From the NCBI GenBank assembly GCA_030917395.1, contig JAUPUU010000168.1, forward strand, positions 1 through 64,000: 64,000 bases of DNA, written 5' to 3'. The notes beneath the pieces were generated by a model. That model worked only from the letters and a program-made list of their open reading frames with translations, was not told the DNA's origin and searched no databases. The stretch's first letter is position 1. Each line of letters opens with the position of its first letter. Below, piece after piece: positions 54,501-63,195 of the stretch. Position numbers and translations under genes: made by a program. The stretch is from Cyanobacteriota bacterium erpe_2018_sw_21hr_WHONDRS-SW48-000092_B_bin.40. Lineage in GTDB: Bacteria > Cyanobacteriota > Vampirovibrionia > Obscuribacterales > Obscuribacteraceae.

Positions 54501-55438
54501 ACAAACTCCAGTACAGTGGCTCGGCAGATGATACTGGAATCTCCAATATTGTGCCATGGAATTTGAACGAGATAACAGATAGCAAAGAGAAAGAGTTTTA
54601 TCTCAAAGTGCTGAACAAGTATTTGATGGCTTATAAAAAATACTACTCACCTGATGATCAGCATATCGGTCAAACTCTGAAACAAATTGCTCTGCTTGAG
54701 AGTGCAACAAACTTCGAGAGTGCATTTTCCAACTATCAATCAGCGCTTTCTATTGCAAAACTTTATGGCGATGAACTTTCTATACAAGGCCTTTCTACAG
54801 ACTTGGAGCAATTGCTGCGCAAACACAATAAAAATGAAGAGGCCGACAAAGTGCTATCAGATTGTCGAAGTTTCAATAAGCGAATCGAAGGACTAAACAC
54901 TCCACTGCAAGGTAAATCAAGATTCGAAGAGCAAAAGAAACAAATAGAATTCATGGAGAAGCAAGTTCCATATAGCGCGCAAACAAAAGTCTGGCTCTAC
55001 CAATCAATTTGCTCCTGCGAAAAAAGCAACGACTTAGCTGGCATAAACAGACTCGTTCCTATAGCACTGAATGCCTTCAAGCACTCACCAGAAGTACCGT
55101 ACAATACTGACCTCTTCGGTTGGCCTCCGATTCATGCCCGTTGTCGCCTGTACAAACTAATCATCAGCGGCAACGTGCAACATGGCAATCTTGATACAGC
55201 AAAGAAATGGCTGCAAGCAGCAATAGCAAACAAACTAGAGATACCATCCTTAGAAGAATCGATTTTTCTTGCTGAAATGGCACTAGAGTGCGGCGACAGG
55301 AACGCAGCTCTAGTCTTTTGCAAAGAGGCCCAAACCGAATACAAGGCTGACTCAAACAATAATATCTACCACTCCTATCTTGCGGACCTATGCAAGAAGC
55401 TGGGTATAACTGCCCCCTCCGATGCAGTTAGCCAATGA
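51524..55438 (+). CDS. very large secreted TPR-repeat protein
   Basis: A 1304-residue protein with a TTG start (GGTGG upstream) and a signal peptide (hydrophobic about 7-22, cleavage near V-E-A-Q). The mature protein is a long array of degenerate TPR-type helix pairs, for example L-G-K-L-D-K-A-L-A-C-Y-Q-R-A-I-A (about 268-283) and A-V-K-F-Y-R-K-A-Y-E-I-C-P. An Ala/Pro/Ser linker occurs near 335-385. It is probably an extracytoplasmic scaffold of unknown partner. Codon use and composition do not differ visibly from neighbours. It is encoded alone. Confidence 0.8.
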   Translation: MRKNGLRVFSALSTALIAAQAVVEAQTLPEPPRPQQTKRVLNQSERTVCPPGETTLNQSALVQEQAEAEAEIAIDLLEPFAPLDGAYGPFAAHLFEVAGLEHEKRNYEILAIAADRATLAYVSAWPAPNQFFLNKTAALALSNALTLGNMEEADKFWQVFKETLSFEGVPADKIYECYPKLAQQLVWAGRLEEAELVASKLVSRFDGQKTDYIDSFHYTDYRYRQPVLKACAQVFAVRHAEEANALVAPLFEMEMDNLWLGDFCSKLGKLDKALACYQRAIAVEEKRSSIDRDNWYSCEQHCYALYQAAEIQRLQGKATEAKALLNQAMAVYRSTAAATQTSSTPKPDFRPTMADLEEAIANPVTKAEPVAPELPPSESVVLEMLPQFKLLTTINQAIRSGASSAAPIAQLLELYKKSPLVITADRPPLNYYCALLGIARRLSDHKLYGQSDDLLNNLLVIAPEHEAALGLNTFTVAELAINAERQGKNSATSWAKARKKIASLDQFASNSFRYLALAYSAAGDYERAQVVLKHAEQLCDSESAVKKNLRGRVLLLLDKANLAAAQDQFIESEACFKLALDQFVALHKGADDVAKIETSTGTSESSIPNSDQYEAQHRMDFDSKFMTKAVTLARINIEKKRVAAAERDMHKIMSLDWTAPSNSQITSLNTVQIYNLSPIKVELARLLFARGEFEKARALLSKTSESWDNSFGELCLFRADCAAAVKDWPTALDGYMTAPFQGQSINPPSAIPGFAEFSLNKALAASTHISAPDKSKLSSLYQSMAQVYEMAPYSPEQAVKFYRKAYEICPDNSSEKSKLAAKIAENERSVVSFTEEAKVILGKQLKDKSDRSNSPGVIKMLIQSAELGEKNRSEDRAILWFNVAMAETETGQLDSAIAHTQHGLDLIYRPQYLNGSPRILEQVGAIRSIADKGRPADAERLFNTALANTSLLYGANSLAVAKLQGELFSFFRLIKQDDRALALLDQIRDRDQNKLQYSGSADDTGISNIVPWNLNEITDSKEKEFYLKVLNKYLMAYKKYYSPDDQHIGQTLKQIALLESATNFESAFSNYQSALSIAKLYGDELSIQGLSTDLEQLLRKHNKNEEADKVLSDCRSFNKRIEGLNTPLQGKSRFEEQKKQIEFMEKQVPYSAQTKVWLYQSICSCEKSNDLAGINRLVPIALNAFKHSPEVPYNTDLFGWPPIHARCRLYKLIISGNVQHGNLDTAKKWLQAAIANKLEIPSLEESIFLAEMALECGDRNAALVFCKEAQTEYKADSNNNIYHSYLADLCKKLGITAPSDAVSQ

Positions 55439-55487
55439 AACGAACTCTAGCCAACTAATACTGTTGACACACCCCATTGATCGGCAT

Positions 55488-57425
55488 TTAGTTGACAGCA
55501 ACACTGCCAGATATATCACTGTAGTTCTTGCTGCCGTCTTCGCTGTCTGCCGCGGGTTCAGCATTTACATCTTGAGCTAAGTCTTCGCTTAAGTCATCAA
55601 AGCTGCCACTAAATCTTGAATAAAGATATGAAGCGAGTAGGAAAATAATTCCTGCAGCGATGAAAGACAAGATACGTTCAAAAGTGTTGTGATGAGCTAA
55701 ATCGAAGAAGAGCAACTTACCGGACAGCAAGGCAAGCACGACCAAGCCACTTTGGCGGAGGAAACTATCTTTGATAGATAGGCCAACTGTGAGCAAAACA
55801 ATAGCTTCTAAGGCCAGTTGGGTCGAGCAATAATCACTAGGCGCTTTAGCCAATATCAATGTCGTTAAAGTAAAGCTACCAGCATAACCAAGCAGAGACT
55901 GGAACAAATCAACAAGATGCGACTTTTCCAAAGCAGGAAGTCTTCGGCTGTAAATATACCCTGAATAAAACGCAGCTGCAGTGAGAGCTATGGGCAAAGT
56001 GAGCCAATGAGTGCAGCTAAACACTACTTGAGTAGCGCAGATAGCCAAGTGCAAGAAAGCCATATCAACATAATAGTCATCTCTACTGCGCAGGATACAG
56101 AGATAATTCGTCAGGGCAAAAAGGGCCAGGGCAAAAGCTCTCCAACTCATATCATCTATGTTTGAGACGGCCAGCACAGCAACTATGTTACTGACAAAGT
56201 AGTAGAAATTGAAATAGAAATTCTTGCCTTCTGTGCGCAAATGCAGCAGCGCCAGTATGGCAAAAACACCGGCAGCCAGTGCTGCCACTCTAAAATACTG
56301 AATAGCATGAATACCTATAACCATCTGAGCTTGATGGCTTGAGGCACCAGCAGTCCAGAACAAGAGAAAAGCAATCGACAAAGCCACGGCAGTATAACGA
56401 AAAGCCTTAAGATCGTAGCGAATAGCGACAATTGCTAGCAAGGCAATTTGCACCACATCAATGGTCAGCAGTGTAAGACCAGAGTAATGCATTAGTTTGG
56501 CGGCATTGATAAATGACAGGCCAAGCAGAGCATGCACAGTACTCAATTGAGACTGCTCCCGCCCTTTGAGCCAGTGTGAAGTAGCAAGATACAACAAGCC
56601 AAAGACTACAAAAATAATTTGATAGAGATGCTCAACACTCTGTTCGTTAGTCAAAGCTAAACCGAGGGCAAGCATCATGGCATTAATACAAGCAAGCGCA
56701 GTAGCTGTGTTTCGAGCACCAGCGGGAACGCTCAAACAGAAACCTATGCCCAGGGCAAAGACAAACCATATTGAAGAAAGGAAAGCTGTGAGAATTAAAT
56801 GCTCAGAATAATTAGGTGTAATGCTAAAGCTACAATAGAAATGGCCGATGTAGCAAGCCGCCAGAGCGAAGGCAAAGAGTCGCCTCCATGCCTGCGTATT
56901 TCCTAAGATAGAAGCGGCAATAGCTATGATCAGAAAGGAAATATCGCTATATAAACCAGGGCCGTTGAGTAAAATAGTGCCTGCCGCCAGAGTAATAGAG
57001 TAGATTGCCATCAACTCAGAGCGCGCCTTCAGGGCACTGTATAAAGCACCGCCAGCAACCAGAGTAAGCAAAGCGGTCTCGAGGGGCAAGCTTTCAACAA
57101 CATTGACCGACGGTACATAGTGCGCAGCGTAAGTGGTGAAATAAGCTAGGGACCAGCCGCCGGCGGTTAAGGCCTGACCAAACCACTTTTGCATATCTTG
57201 GCCAGTCAGTTTCTCACCGAGCCAAAGCAGAGCCAATGAAACCGCAAAGCCAGTGCCAAGCTTAAGCCAGGGCAAGAGCCAAGTTAGCTCAGGACTGAGA
57301 GTCTGCATTGAATAGGTGATGAGAAAGACAACTCCCAACACCAGGGTAACAATACCTAAGCGGTGCAACCAAAACAGAGCAATACGAGACTCCAGAGACG
57401 GCAGCCTCTTTTTATCGGCGTTCAT
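55488..57425 (-). CDS. polytopic membrane protein, DUF2339-like
   Basis: A 645-residue protein with about 18 hydrophobic segments, almost no soluble domain, and an acidic, Ser/Asp-rich C-terminal tail (about 610-645). The N-terminal W-L-H-R-L-G-I-V-T-L-V-L-G-V-V-F motif and the evenly spaced helices fit the DUF2339 family of predicted membrane proteins, of unknown function. GGAG lies 8 bases before the ATG. It is convergent with the TPR gene, 49 bases apart. Confidence 0.7.
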   Translation of the reverse strand: MNADKKRLPSLESRIALFWLHRLGIVTLVLGVVFLITYSMQTLSPELTWLLPWLKLGTGFAVSLALLWLGEKLTGQDMQKWFGQALTAGGWSLAYFTTYAAHYVPSVNVVESLPLETALLTLVAGGALYSALKARSELMAIYSITLAAGTILLNGPGLYSDISFLIIAIAASILGNTQAWRRLFAFALAACYIGHFYCSFSITPNYSEHLILTAFLSSIWFVFALGIGFCLSVPAGARNTATALACINAMMLALGLALTNEQSVEHLYQIIFVVFGLLYLATSHWLKGREQSQLSTVHALLGLSFINAAKLMHYSGLTLLTIDVVQIALLAIVAIRYDLKAFRYTAVALSIAFLLFWTAGASSHQAQMVIGIHAIQYFRVAALAAGVFAILALLHLRTEGKNFYFNFYYFVSNIVAVLAVSNIDDMSWRAFALALFALTNYLCILRSRDDYYVDMAFLHLAICATQVVFSCTHWLTLPIALTAAAFYSGYIYSRRLPALEKSHLVDLFQSLLGYAGSFTLTTLILAKAPSDYCSTQLALEAIVLLTVGLSIKDSFLRQSGLVVLALLSGKLLFFDLAHHNTFERILSFIAAGIIFLLASYLYSRFSGSFDDLSEDLAQDVNAEPAADSEDGSKNYSDISGSVAVN

Positions 57426-57697
57426 AGGTTTTTCTCCAAGCTACCCTTTCAGCCTAAGTTAGCCAGAAGCACTTGCGTTGAGTTAACAAACAGTTTTGGC
57501 AGTGATTGCATCAGAAAAAATAAGTCTTTGAAATCGCTCCAAGGAGATTTCGGTTTTCTTGAATTAGGTGTATATACACGCTTTTCAAAAACCAAAGAAA
57601 CCTGGTCTTGCACAACAAAAATACTTGAGTACTCATATGTTTTTGATTTAGCGACGGCCAGGAGTCTGCAATACCAAACTGCACCTAGTTGCAATGC

Positions 57698-58252
57698 TTA
57701 GTCGCCCGACATCCAACTCTCTTTTTCAATCTTCCACTGTCCCTCTTCACGCACCATTGAAATCTTACCGGTAGTGCCTTCTTTCTTGACCGCCTGCAAT
57801 CCGCTCTCAGCCTCAACACTAGCGCTAGACTCTGGACTAGACACTGAAGAAGCATCAACTCCTAGAGAAGCTGCGCCGAATATTGGATCTTTATAGCCCG
57901 GTGCATCAAGGGTGAGGGTGCAAGTATCGTTTGTTATTGCCTCACCAAGTATTCGCACTTTGCGCGGTGATACTTTCTGCATAAATTGAAACATCGCCTT
58001 AATCTGCGCTGGCGGTAGTTTCTCTTCATCGCTCTTGATCTGCTCTACTCTCTTGGCAGCGAACATCGGACAGAGTTCGTCCACTGAACTAGCAACGAGC
58101 ATTTTCTCGTGAAAATTCAAATAAATCTGCGATGGCGTGGCTCTGCTAGAACTTCCAGCGGAACCACTATTGTCTTGCGCGCAAGCAGCTTGCAAGCCCG
58201 AGGCAGTAAGAATGGTAGTAAAGACAATTGCTAGATAATTACTTGGTCTCAT
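57698..58252 (-). CDS. secreted hypothetical protein
   Basis: I chose the ATG at 58252 with GAGAG upstream over one seven codons earlier. The signal peptide (about 5-25) ends near A-C-A-Q-D. The mature protein is helical with M-x-F-M-Q-K-V, then a Ser/Ala/Glu-rich linker and a final strand G-K-I-S-M-V-R-E-E-G-Q-W-K-I. That ending pattern is common in NTF2-like or DUF4878-type export domains, a tentative match. The stretch AAATGAGACCAAG is duplicated around the two start codons, 21 bases apart. Confidence 0.6.
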   Translation of the reverse strand: MRPSNYLAIVFTTILTASGLQAACAQDNSGSAGSSSRATPSQIYLNFHEKMLVASSVDELCPMFAAKRVEQIKSDEEKLPPAQIKAMFQFMQKVSPRKVRILGEAITNDTCTLTLDAPGYKDPIFGAASLGVDASSVSSPESSASVEAESGLQAVKKEGTTGKISMVREEGQWKIEKESWMSGD

Positions 58253-58438
58253 TTTGCTCTCGCTTGGTCTCATTTACAAATAGTGGCGGTCCTAATTGCT
58301 TACAGAAACAGGCAACAAAATAGGAGCAGTGTAGAAGTCCAAAAGATTCGAATAGAAGCCAAAAGTAAAAGAATGGACAAATAGGGGTTGCACGAGGCTG
58401 CCAATGGGTAAGTAGAGAATAGATGTCGGAGATTGAAT

Positions 58439-58786
58439 ATGCGGCTGCATAAGCTAGTGATATTTGCCATACTCCTGGCACTGCTTTCCATTCTGGCAGT
58501 TCCAAGCCTTACGCTCGCCCATGAATACGACTCTCAGCAGTACAGCCTAGAGCCCCTCGATGGTCACAGCGCCGCCATGCGCGACATGGCTGGCCCGGGC
58601 TTACAGCTTTTGACAAACAAGAGCAAAGGCTCAACTAACTTCATTGCCGACAATGACTCGGCGTCGATTCAGAGTCGAACCATTGACCTTAAACAGCTCA
58701 CGGCATTGAAGCAGCAAGCTAAAGGCTTCAATCAGGCTGAAAGAGTCAGACCTCTTTGGCTTATTAACAGGGCTATGCTGATCTAA
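58439..58786 (+). CDS. small secreted hypothetical protein
   Basis: A 115-residue protein with a signal peptide (hydrophobic 6-26, cleavage near T-L-A-H-E). The ATG at 58439 has GGAG 7 bases upstream. The mature part is hydrophilic, with Gln, Ser, Asp and Lys, and has no known motif. It is divergent from the neighbouring secreted protein gene, 186 bases apart, and precedes the antiporter by 80 bases. Confidence 0.55.
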   Translation: MRLHKLVIFAILLALLSILAVPSLTLAHEYDSQQYSLEPLDGHSAAMRDMAGPGLQLLTNKSKGSTNFIADNDSASIQSRTIDLKQLTALKQQAKGFNQAERVRPLWLINRAMLI

Positions 58787-58866
58787 ACCCCTCTAAATTG
58801 CTCGAAATCGCTTGCCTGGCATCACATGCCTAGGTTCAAGCATGCCGAAAATTAAGAGGAAATACA

Positions 58867-60837
58867 TTGTCTGAATTACAACTGATTCTAGACCTATCTC
58901 TGGTCTGGCTGGCCGCTGCTATCTTCGGATTTGCCGCAGTGGCACTGAAGCAGCCAGCTATGGCCGGTTACATGTTGGCCGGGTTAATCATCGGCCCCCA
59001 CGGAGTGAAGCTCATAAGCAACTCTGAACAGATATCGGTACTTGCTGAGTTGGGCGTCGCCCTTCTGTTATTCGCACTGGGCCTGGAAGTTTCATTTCGC
59101 CAGCTCTTGTTTCGCACAAACAGAGTAGTGGCAGCCGGTATCTTCCAAATCATCGTTACCACTTTAGGCTTTGGTCTGGCAGTAGTGCACTTTGGCTTAG
59201 CGCCAGACCTGAAGAGCGGCGTGGTTTTTGGCTTCATCGTTGCCCTTTCAAGCACAGTAGTGGCGACCAAAATGCTTTCGGAGCGTGGTGAAACCGATTC
59301 TATTCACGGCCGCATTCTCATTCCTCTTCTTATTGTTCAAGATCTAAGCTTAATACCGGCCATGTCGTTGATTCCGGCGCTCAAAGATGCTGGAGCCGAC
59401 ACCGGCATTGCCCTTTTAATAGCCCTCGGCAAAGCCCTTGTTTTAGTTGCCGTTGTGATTATCATGTCCACAAAAATATTGCCACCACTTTTAGCCAAAG
59501 TAGCAAGCACAAACTCTCGCGAGCTCTTTCTGCTCTTTATGATCTGCCTTTGCCTCGGTGTTGCCATTGCCAGCCACGAGTTAGGTCTATCAATTGCCCT
59601 CGGTGCATTTCTGGCTGGCATCATGATCAGTGAATCGCCCTATGCCCACCAGGCGCTGTCTGATTTAATTCCGCTGAGAGATCTATTCGCCACAGTATTC
59701 TTTGTCTCGGTGGGCATGTTGCTTGATCCAGCTTATATCTACCTGCACTGGAACGAAGTCATCATTTTCGTCGGTGTCTTGATTTTAGGAAAGACCCTGA
59801 TTGCTACCCTGGCATCACTACTCGCTACCAATAGTGTCACCAGTGCCACACTGGCCGGTCTATGCTTGGCTCAAGTGGGAGAATTTTCGTTCGTGCTGGC
59901 TACGGTTGGTAACAAGGCAGGCTTGATTACTGGCTCTCTCTATAACTTGTTCTTTGCCGCAGCAGTGATATCTATGATTGCTTCCCCCAGCATAATCTCC
60001 TGGCTATCACCTATCATCAGAAGAATTCGCCCGCCAGAGACACTGAACGCCGAGCAAAGCCAACAAACTACTCATCTACCTTTAACCAACCATACAGTAG
60101 TGTGTGGCTTTGGCCGAGTAGGCAAAAACGTAGCCCTGGCTATCCGCGAAGCTGGAGTAGCAGTAGCCGTGGTCGAACTTGATGGAGCTGCCATCGAAGA
60201 CTTAAAGCAAAGGCACATTCCTTTTGTCTATGGCGATGCCGGAAGCAGATTGGTGCTTAGTGAATGCAACATCACAGCAGCCACGACTCTGGTAATTACG
60301 CTGCCAGACCCACTGGCAGCAGTGAATATCATTAAGATGGCCCGCGAGGTAAATCCCAATTTGCGCATTTTGGTAAGAGCCCATCGCCCAGCCGATCGCG
60401 CTGCATTTAAACAAGCCGGAGCTGCTCAAATTGTGCAACCAGAGTTCGAGGCCAGCCTCGAGCTAACCAAGCAAGCACTGCTGGGCCAGAACGCCGAACA
60501 AGGCCAACTGGCAAAAGCCTTGAGCTTCATTCGCAACAGTCGCACCGAAGATTCTGATGACTTCGACTATCATCCTCCCATCGGTGAAATTATTGGTTTT
60601 GCCAATGAAGACTTTGTTGGGGCCTGGTTTAAGGTAAAAAATTCACTAGCAGGAAAGACAATAAAAGAGTTGGACTTACGCAACCAGATAGGAGTAACTG
60701 TTCTGGCCATCAGAAGGGAAGAACAGGTTGTCTCCCATCCACCAGCAGAATTTTCACTACAAGGTGAAGATTCAATTTTTGTGGTGGGGCACAGTGAACA
60801 GCTCTCGCACTGCATGACGGCGCTGGCCCAGACCTAA
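58867..60837 (+). CDS. KefB/CPA2-type monovalent cation:proton antiporter
   Basis: A 656-residue protein of the CPA2 family. The N-terminal part has about 12 hydrophobic helices (1-385), including the A-L-S-S-T-V-V-A-T-K-M-L stretch. It is followed by a TrkA-N Rossmann domain (about 398-515, G-F-G-R-V-G-K) and a TrkA-C domain (about 565-650). The regulatory domains bind nucleotide and gate K+ or Na+ exchange with H+. The transported cation cannot be read from sequence. The start is TTG with AGAGGA upstream. A run of 12-base repeats follows its stop. Confidence 0.93.
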   Translation: MSELQLILDLSLVWLAAAIFGFAAVALKQPAMAGYMLAGLIIGPHGVKLISNSEQISVLAELGVALLLFALGLEVSFRQLLFRTNRVVAAGIFQIIVTTLGFGLAVVHFGLAPDLKSGVVFGFIVALSSTVVATKMLSERGETDSIHGRILIPLLIVQDLSLIPAMSLIPALKDAGADTGIALLIALGKALVLVAVVIIMSTKILPPLLAKVASTNSRELFLLFMICLCLGVAIASHELGLSIALGAFLAGIMISESPYAHQALSDLIPLRDLFATVFFVSVGMLLDPAYIYLHWNEVIIFVGVLILGKTLIATLASLLATNSVTSATLAGLCLAQVGEFSFVLATVGNKAGLITGSLYNLFFAAAVISMIASPSIISWLSPIIRRIRPPETLNAEQSQQTTHLPLTNHTVVCGFGRVGKNVALAIREAGVAVAVVELDGAAIEDLKQRHIPFVYGDAGSRLVLSECNITAATTLVITLPDPLAAVNIIKMAREVNPNLRILVRAHRPADRAAFKQAGAAQIVQPEFEASLELTKQALLGQNAEQGQLAKALSFIRNSRTEDSDDFDYHPPIGEIIGFANEDFVGAWFKVKNSLAGKTIKELDLRNQIGVTVLAIRREEQVVSHPPAEFSLQGEDSIFVVGHSEQLSHCMTALAQT

Positions 60838-60841
60838 AATC

Positions 60842-60913
60842 CAGAACTAAATTCAGAACTAAATTCAGAACTAAATCGGAACCAGATCCGAAACTAAATT
60901 CGGAACCAAGTTA
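60842..60913. repeat. 12-bp tandem repeats after the antiporter gene
   Basis: About six 12-base units. The first two are CAGAACTAAATT, the third CAGAACTAAATC, and the others are diverged (GGAACCAGATCC, GAAACTAAATTC, GGAACCAAGTTA). The run begins four bases after the stop codon. In the antiporter frame it is open beyond that stop for about 18 codons. Confidence 0.85.
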
Positions 60914-60938
60914 AGAGCTAGCCTGAGCTATTGTGATC

Positions 60939-60970
60939 TTCTCTAAAGCTTGCCTTTAGAAGTGTTTTCC
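60939..60970 (+). terminator. weak hairpin terminator after the antiporter
   Basis: CTAAAG / CTTTAG with a 5-base loop, extended by further pairs with one bulge, followed by GTGTTTTCC. The T-run is short, so termination may be partial. Confidence 0.4.
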
Positions 60971-61027
60971 TGCCGCCATTCGGAGGTATAGCAAAGAATA
61001 GGATGTCCCTAAACACTGTCAGTCAGA

Positions 61028-63148
61028 ATGAAGAAAAAACGGGCAATCCTACAATTTAGCTACAGTGACAAGCTTTCCACCCTAATGCTGTGGTGGAAGG
61101 CCTTCTTTATGCTACCTATCTGGGCCTACATAATTCTGCCTTTCGCTGGCTCAATTATTGCCTTTAGTGGCGGCACAGCTCTGCAGATAGCCTTCTTTGG
61201 CGTATTAATTTGGAGCCTAATTTATTTTGTTGAAGACATTCTCAAACGCAAAATCAGAGTTGAAGACAACTTAATCTCGCACGGTTTTCGCGTTCGCGAA
61301 CTGTCCAAGCTTCTATCAATTGGTACAGACTACAAAGGCAATGATGTCTTGCCGAGAAGAATTACTCTGACTTTTGCCCAGGGCAAAAGCATGAGCTTCA
61401 ACCTTAGTCGGGTTAATGCGCCCGAGTATCAACGTCTACTAAAACATATTGAAAGTAACTACCCCCAGTGTCAAATTGACCCGGTGCTCAACAGCTTGCT
61501 GAGCTGCAAGAAAATTGCCCGCAAAGTATTAGTTGACGATAGCAGCAAGTTCATAATTGAATATCGCTCCGGCCAGGTCTGGCGCAACATGCGTCAGGCT
61601 TTTTTTGATACGGCCTCACCCTGGCTGCGCTTTGGCCCCATTATTGTGGCTTTTTTCATGGCTCCCAACTGGCTTGCTGGTATCTATACCTTTCTCTACA
61701 TGCCGGCCGCCAAGCTAGGCTCATCAGAAAACGCACACACAATGCTGAGTAAGCTGATAACTGACACAACTTCGCCGATCTTTACGTATACATACAAGGC
61801 CGGAGAGGTTTTCTGTCACCTCTCCACCCACCCCATAGCTCTGACTATCTCAGGCCTTATTCTTGCCTACGCCTCAGCCTTCGCCCTAAAAGCGCTTCTA
61901 CGACCAAACTCACTCAGCATCGACGCCAATGGGCTCAATTTAGCCATAACCATGGCTGGCAATACCCTGGGTCTATCTCAAATCAAATGGCCTGAGGTAA
62001 TTTCTGTTGCCCTAGACAGAAGCGCTGATGGTGTGGCGAAAATCAAATTTAACTTGAAAGACAATAAATCATTTTATCTTGATTTAGTTGCTATTCAAGA
62101 AAACGACAGACCCAGACTAGCAAAAGCGCTAGAGCGCTTTGCCCCAGGCTGCACCATTGCAAGCGAACTCAGCGAAGCGATGTTGCCCCACCGTGAACGC
62201 AGCTACACAGAACTCTGGCTGCAATCTCTATCATCGGCTCCAGAACGCAACAGCAGTCAAGCACTCGCTCCAGGACAAAGGCTCAAAGACGATCAATACA
62301 AAGTAATTAAGCGCCTCGGCGTCGGCGGACAAGGCACTGCCTATCTCTGCCGCGATGAGCTCAACAACTGCAATATCGTCCTCAAAGAAACTATTGTGCC
62401 GGCCTATGCCGATCGCAACATGAAAGAACAAGCGCTAAAGAGTTTTGAAAAAGAAGCAAAAATACTAGAGTCATTGGATAGTGAAGGCATCGTCAAACTA
62501 CAAGACTACTTCTTTGAAGACCATCGCGGCTATATTGGCTTAGAGCATATTGACGGACAGAACCTGCGCCAACTCATTGCCGAAAAAGGCGCACTGTCAG
62601 AAGAAGCTATCCGCCAGTTAGCTGTACAAATGTGCCAAATACTTGCGTATCTACACAAGCGCTCGATTATTCATCGCGACTTTACTCCAGATAATTTGAT
62701 GCTAACCAGTGACAATAAACTCAAGCTAATTGACTTTAACGTCGCCCAGATTCAACAAGTTGGCACCACCGGCACTATCGCCGGCAAACATTCATATCTA
62801 CCACCAGAACAGTTCAGAGGCAAAGCCACTCTACAGAGCGATATCTATGCCATGGGCGCCACATTGCAATTTTTAGTAACCGGAAAAGAGCCCGAGGCGA
62901 TTACCCAATCAAGCCCCATCGAAGCTGGAGTAAAAACTAGCGAGGAGTTCGACCAGATTGTGCGCTCGTGCACAGCTCTCGATCTCAATAAACGATTTAA
63001 ATCTATGGCAGAAATAGCAAAGAGCTTAGGTCAATCAATTGACGACAGCGATCTAGATCAGCTGGCCATAGGTGCAGCAAGCGTAGATACTGACGAAGGA
63101 GTGACAATCGAAATAAGAGAAACGAACAAAGAGACCATAGAAGCATGA
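61028..63148 (+). CDS. membrane-tethered Ser/Thr protein kinase
   Basis: A 706-residue protein. The N-terminal half has two pairs of hydrophobic helices (about 22-65 and 195-295), each followed by a strand-rich module that resembles a bacterial PH domain (about 70-160 and 298-390). The C-terminal kinase domain (about 418-690) shows G-V-G-G-Q-G-T-A-Y (glycine loop), the Lys in I-V-L-K-E, H-R-D-F-T-P-D-N (catalytic loop, D about 549) and D-F-N in place of D-F-G (about 571). The loop D and the metal Asp are present, so it is probably active. It likely phosphorylates cytoplasmic targets in response to membrane signals. A second such gene follows. Confidence 0.9.
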   Translation: MKKKRAILQFSYSDKLSTLMLWWKAFFMLPIWAYIILPFAGSIIAFSGGTALQIAFFGVLIWSLIYFVEDILKRKIRVEDNLISHGFRVRELSKLLSIGTDYKGNDVLPRRITLTFAQGKSMSFNLSRVNAPEYQRLLKHIESNYPQCQIDPVLNSLLSCKKIARKVLVDDSSKFIIEYRSGQVWRNMRQAFFDTASPWLRFGPIIVAFFMAPNWLAGIYTFLYMPAAKLGSSENAHTMLSKLITDTTSPIFTYTYKAGEVFCHLSTHPIALTISGLILAYASAFALKALLRPNSLSIDANGLNLAITMAGNTLGLSQIKWPEVISVALDRSADGVAKIKFNLKDNKSFYLDLVAIQENDRPRLAKALERFAPGCTIASELSEAMLPHRERSYTELWLQSLSSAPERNSSQALAPGQRLKDDQYKVIKRLGVGGQGTAYLCRDELNNCNIVLKETIVPAYADRNMKEQALKSFEKEAKILESLDSEGIVKLQDYFFEDHRGYIGLEHIDGQNLRQLIAEKGALSEEAIRQLAVQMCQILAYLHKRSIIHRDFTPDNLMLTSDNKLKLIDFNVAQIQQVGTTGTIAGKHSYLPPEQFRGKATLQSDIYAMGATLQFLVTGKEPEAITQSSPIEAGVKTSEEFDQIVRSCTALDLNKRFKSMAEIAKSLGQSIDDSDLDQLAIGAASVDTDEGVTIEIRETNKETIEA

Positions 63149-63195
63149 TGGCAAAGCACATCGAAGTAGATTTAGATTAGTGATTTGGAGAGTCA

